Part shown: piece after piece, positions 62,547-64,000 of the stretch
How the letters are laid out: each line of letters opens with the position of its first letter
Numbering within the stretch: position 1 is the stretch's first letter
Assembly: GCF_951793255.1 (NCBI RefSeq)
Contig: NZ_OX636706.1
Location: 2,350,001-2,414,000 of the forward strand
Source: Desulfovibrio piger
GTDB lineage: Bacteria > Desulfobacterota > Desulfovibrionia > Desulfovibrionales > Desulfovibrionaceae
Length of the DNA: 64,000 bases
Reading direction: 5' to 3'
Notes under the pieces: model-generated
The model's input: the letters and a program-made list of their open reading frames with translations, nothing else
What the model was told of the DNA's origin: nothing
The model's database searches: none
Position numbers and translations under genes: made by a program

Positions 62547-63148
62547 TGCGCGGCACACTCATCTATGTCATGGGACCGTCGGGATCCGGCAAGGACAGCC
62601 TGTTGTCGGCCCTGCGGCCCCGGTTGCGCGGCCTGCCGGTAGCCTTTGCCCGGCGCTACATCAGCCGTCCTGCCTGCGCCGGGGGAGAACAGCATATGGC
62701 CCTTTCCGCCGGGAGCATCCTTTCCATGGAAGCTCAGGGGCGTCTGGCCATGCGCTGGAGCAGCCACGGCTGCCAGTACGGCATCGGCCGCTCCATCGAC
62801 GGCAGTCTGGAGTACGGCATCTGCGTGATTGTCAACGGTTCTCGGGAATATCTGCCGGAAGCCCTGCGGCGCTATCCTGATCTTCTTCCCGTGCTGGTGG
62901 AGGTGGAGCCGGCCATCCTGCGGCAACGCCTGCTGGCCCGGGGAAGAGAGCAGGGCAAAGACCTGGAAGAACGTTTGCATCGCGCGCTGGCACCATTGCC
63001 TGCCGCTGCCCTGGAGCGGCTCGTACGCATCGACAATTCCGGCAAGCTGGAAGCGGCGGTCGATGGCCTGGAGAATATCGTGCGGGCTGTCCTGCCGGTG
63101 CGCAGCATGCCGGGCACCCCCCAGGGAACGCAGGGCAGCGCTGCCTGA
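62546..63148 (+). CDS. phnN: Ribose 1,5-bisphosphate phosphokinase
   Basis: 200 aa. Makes PRPP from ribose 1,5-bisphosphate, the last step that returns the ribose used by C-P lyase. P loop GPSGSGKDS is at residues 10-18 (MGPSGSGKDSLL), and RRYISRP plus YGIGRSIDGSLEYG follow as in guanylate-kinase-fold PhnN. It is the last gene of the operon. Together with phnM and a cyclic phosphodiesterase it completes the path from phosphonate to PRPP. Confidence 0.93.
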   Translation: MRGTLIYVMGPSGSGKDSLLSALRPRLRGLPVAFARRYISRPACAGGEQHMALSAGSILSMEAQGRLAMRWSSHGCQYGIGRSIDGSLEYGICVIVNGSREYLPEALRRYPDLLPVLVEVEPAILRQRLLARGREQGKDLEERLHRALAPLPAAALERLVRIDNSGKLEAAVDGLENIVRAVLPVRSMPGTPQGTQGSAA

Positions 63149-63173
63149 AACAAACCTTTAGAGCAGCTCTGAT

Positions 63174-63211
63174 GAAAAAAGGGCTCCTTCCCTGTGGGGA
63201 AAGAGCCCTTT
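63174..63211 (+). terminator. Rho-independent terminator of the phn operon
   Basis: Stem AAAGGGCTC...GAGCCCTTTT with internal CTTCCC/GGGGAAA pairing, followed by TTTT, about 30 nt past phnN. Confidence 0.85.
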
Positions 63212-63335
63212 TGCTGTCCATGTCGTTGTACCGTACGCACAGCCGGCGTGTTTCCATGCGCACGGCACGACACGCGCATGCGCCGGACAAATGCGCCGGA
63301 AGCTCCAGCGACTGAGGTGAGAGCGTGTTTGAAGA

Positions 63336-63352
63336 TTAAAGCGATACTTTAA
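63336..63352. repeat. 17-nt near-palindrome TTAAAGCGATACTTTAA (copy 3 of 3)
   Basis: Same motif as at 23730 and 46849, with one arm base changed (T to C). It lies 11 nt past the recN stop, between the recN 3' end and the phn operon terminator. Confidence 0.75.
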
Positions 63353-63363
63353 GAATCGAGCGT

Positions 63364-64000
63364 TTAGAACATCGTCAGCTGATAACTGCGCCCTTCAAGG
63401 CTGGCCGCCAGGGCTTCGCCCTGCTGGCCTCCCCCTGCCATGCGCACCAGTTCCGCATGGCGCTGGCGGGCATCGAGCGGGACGCAGGTCGTGAACGTGG
63501 CATTGTCCCGAATGGTCTTGCTGATCTGGAAATGCTTTTGTGCCCGGGCTGCCAGCTGCGGCCAGTGCGTGATGACCAGCATTTGCCGCTGCTTTGCAAG
63601 ATTTTCCAGCTTTTCCGCAAGCTTGTTTAATGTAAGACCGCCCACGCCGGCATCCACTTCGTCAAAGATGTAGGTCGCACTTTCCGCTTTGGGGCGGACG
63701 CTCATCAGGGCGAGCAGGAAGCGGGAAAGCTCGCCGCCCGAAGCGATCCGGTCCAGAGGCTGGGGAGACTGCCCGGGGTTGGGGGCCCAGAGGATACGCA
63801 CTTTTTCATCCATGAGGCCGGGCCAGACTTCCTGCGGCATGAAATCGGGGATGACCCGGACCTGTTCGGAGAATCCCAGCTGGCGCAGTTCTTCTTCCAG
63901 TTGTCGGGCAAAGTCCGCGGCAGCTTCGCGACGCTGGGGGAGCAGGGCGGAAAGCACCTCCTGCAGCTGGGCGGCCAGCTGCTTTTCTTCCTTGTCCAGC
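63364..64000 (-). CDS. recN: DNA repair protein RecN, C-terminal part (continues beyond window)
   Basis: About the last 212 residues are visible. RecN is an SMC-like ATPase for double-strand break repair. The ABC signature IASGGELSRFLLALMSV and Walker B YIFDEVDAGVGG, followed by the D-loop and LVITHWPQLAARAQKHF, identify it clearly. The coiled coil and Walker A lie outside the window. No stop or frameshift is seen. The stop codon is followed after 11 nt by the 17-nt palindrome. Confidence 0.93.
   Translation of the reverse strand, partial: LDKEEKQLAAQLQEVLSALLPQRREAAADFARQLEEELRQLGFSEQVRVIPDFMPQEVWPGLMDEKVRILWAPNPGQSPQPLDRIASGGELSRFLLALMSVRPKAESATYIFDEVDAGVGGLTLNKLAEKLENLAKQRQMLVITHWPQLAARAQKHFQISKTIRDNATFTTCVPLDARQRHAELVRMAGGGQQGEALAASLEGRSYQLTMF

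Overview
The window is high-GC chromosomal DNA from a strictly anaerobic, sulfate-reducer-like deltaproteobacterium, most likely Desulfovibrio or a close relative (D. piger / D. desulfuricans type). This rests on the tmRNA tag (ANNDYDYAYAA, close to known Desulfovibrio tags), an anaerobic glpABC operon, the birA-pyc-ppsA block and a 2-hydroxyacyl-CoA-dehydratase-type activator/reductase pair. The genus is inference; no database was searched.

Layout. 1-2523: 3' part of a 23S rRNA gene, the 5S gene and a terminator, so the end of an rRNA operon. 3049-7132 (-): glpABC, anaerobic glycerol-3-phosphate dehydrogenase, with a possible GlpR-type operator in its promoter. 7381-8885 (+): two HAD phosphatases. 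9099-12830 (-): acpS-nnr-tsaE-lysC housekeeping operon. 12943-14277 (+): ugd. 14571-15158 (-): TetR regulator. 15236-19480 (-): SIS protein, FmdB zinc ribbon, hemC and a Lon-like protease. 19596-23656 (+): nadK, a DUF89/ARMT1-like protein and gatB. 23814-27818 (+): phoH, pgpH-type HD phosphodiesterase and ybeY, meeting cca (-) tail to tail. 28920-37083 (+): birA, an unusual pyruvate carboxylase and a very long PEP synthase, giving pyruvate-to-oxaloacetate and pyruvate-to-PEP conversion.

37205-37895 is an IS200-type insertion sequence. It is followed by the most interesting locus, 38286-43059: an SsuABC-like ABC transporter, an ATP-dependent [4Fe-4S] activase and a double-cubane-cluster-type reductase, apparently one operon behind a leader with three hairpins. 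43213-48435 holds a 62-aa Cys-rich protein, a DUF533 protein, a small membrane-anchored protein, aspartase and an NSS-family transporter. 48586-48967 is tmRNA (ssrA). An IS5-type element with a -1 frameshift transposase, a small hypothetical protein, a two-domain PPK2 and two small Cys-rich proteins follow; one of these is a paralogue of the 62-aa protein at 43213.

53380-63148 (+) is a complete C-P lyase operon, phnC-D-E-(DUF1045)-G-H-I-J-K-L-M-N, for phosphonate uptake and cleavage. It lacks phnF, phnO and phnP; a 2H-phosphoesterase-like DUF1045 protein may fill the PhnP step. PhnD carries an apparent 1-nt frameshift near its C terminus. The window ends inside recN (-).

No CRISPR array, prophage or tRNA gene was seen. 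Starts were chosen from ribosome-binding sites and family N termini. Most long antisense open frames are GC-driven shadows and are left out.
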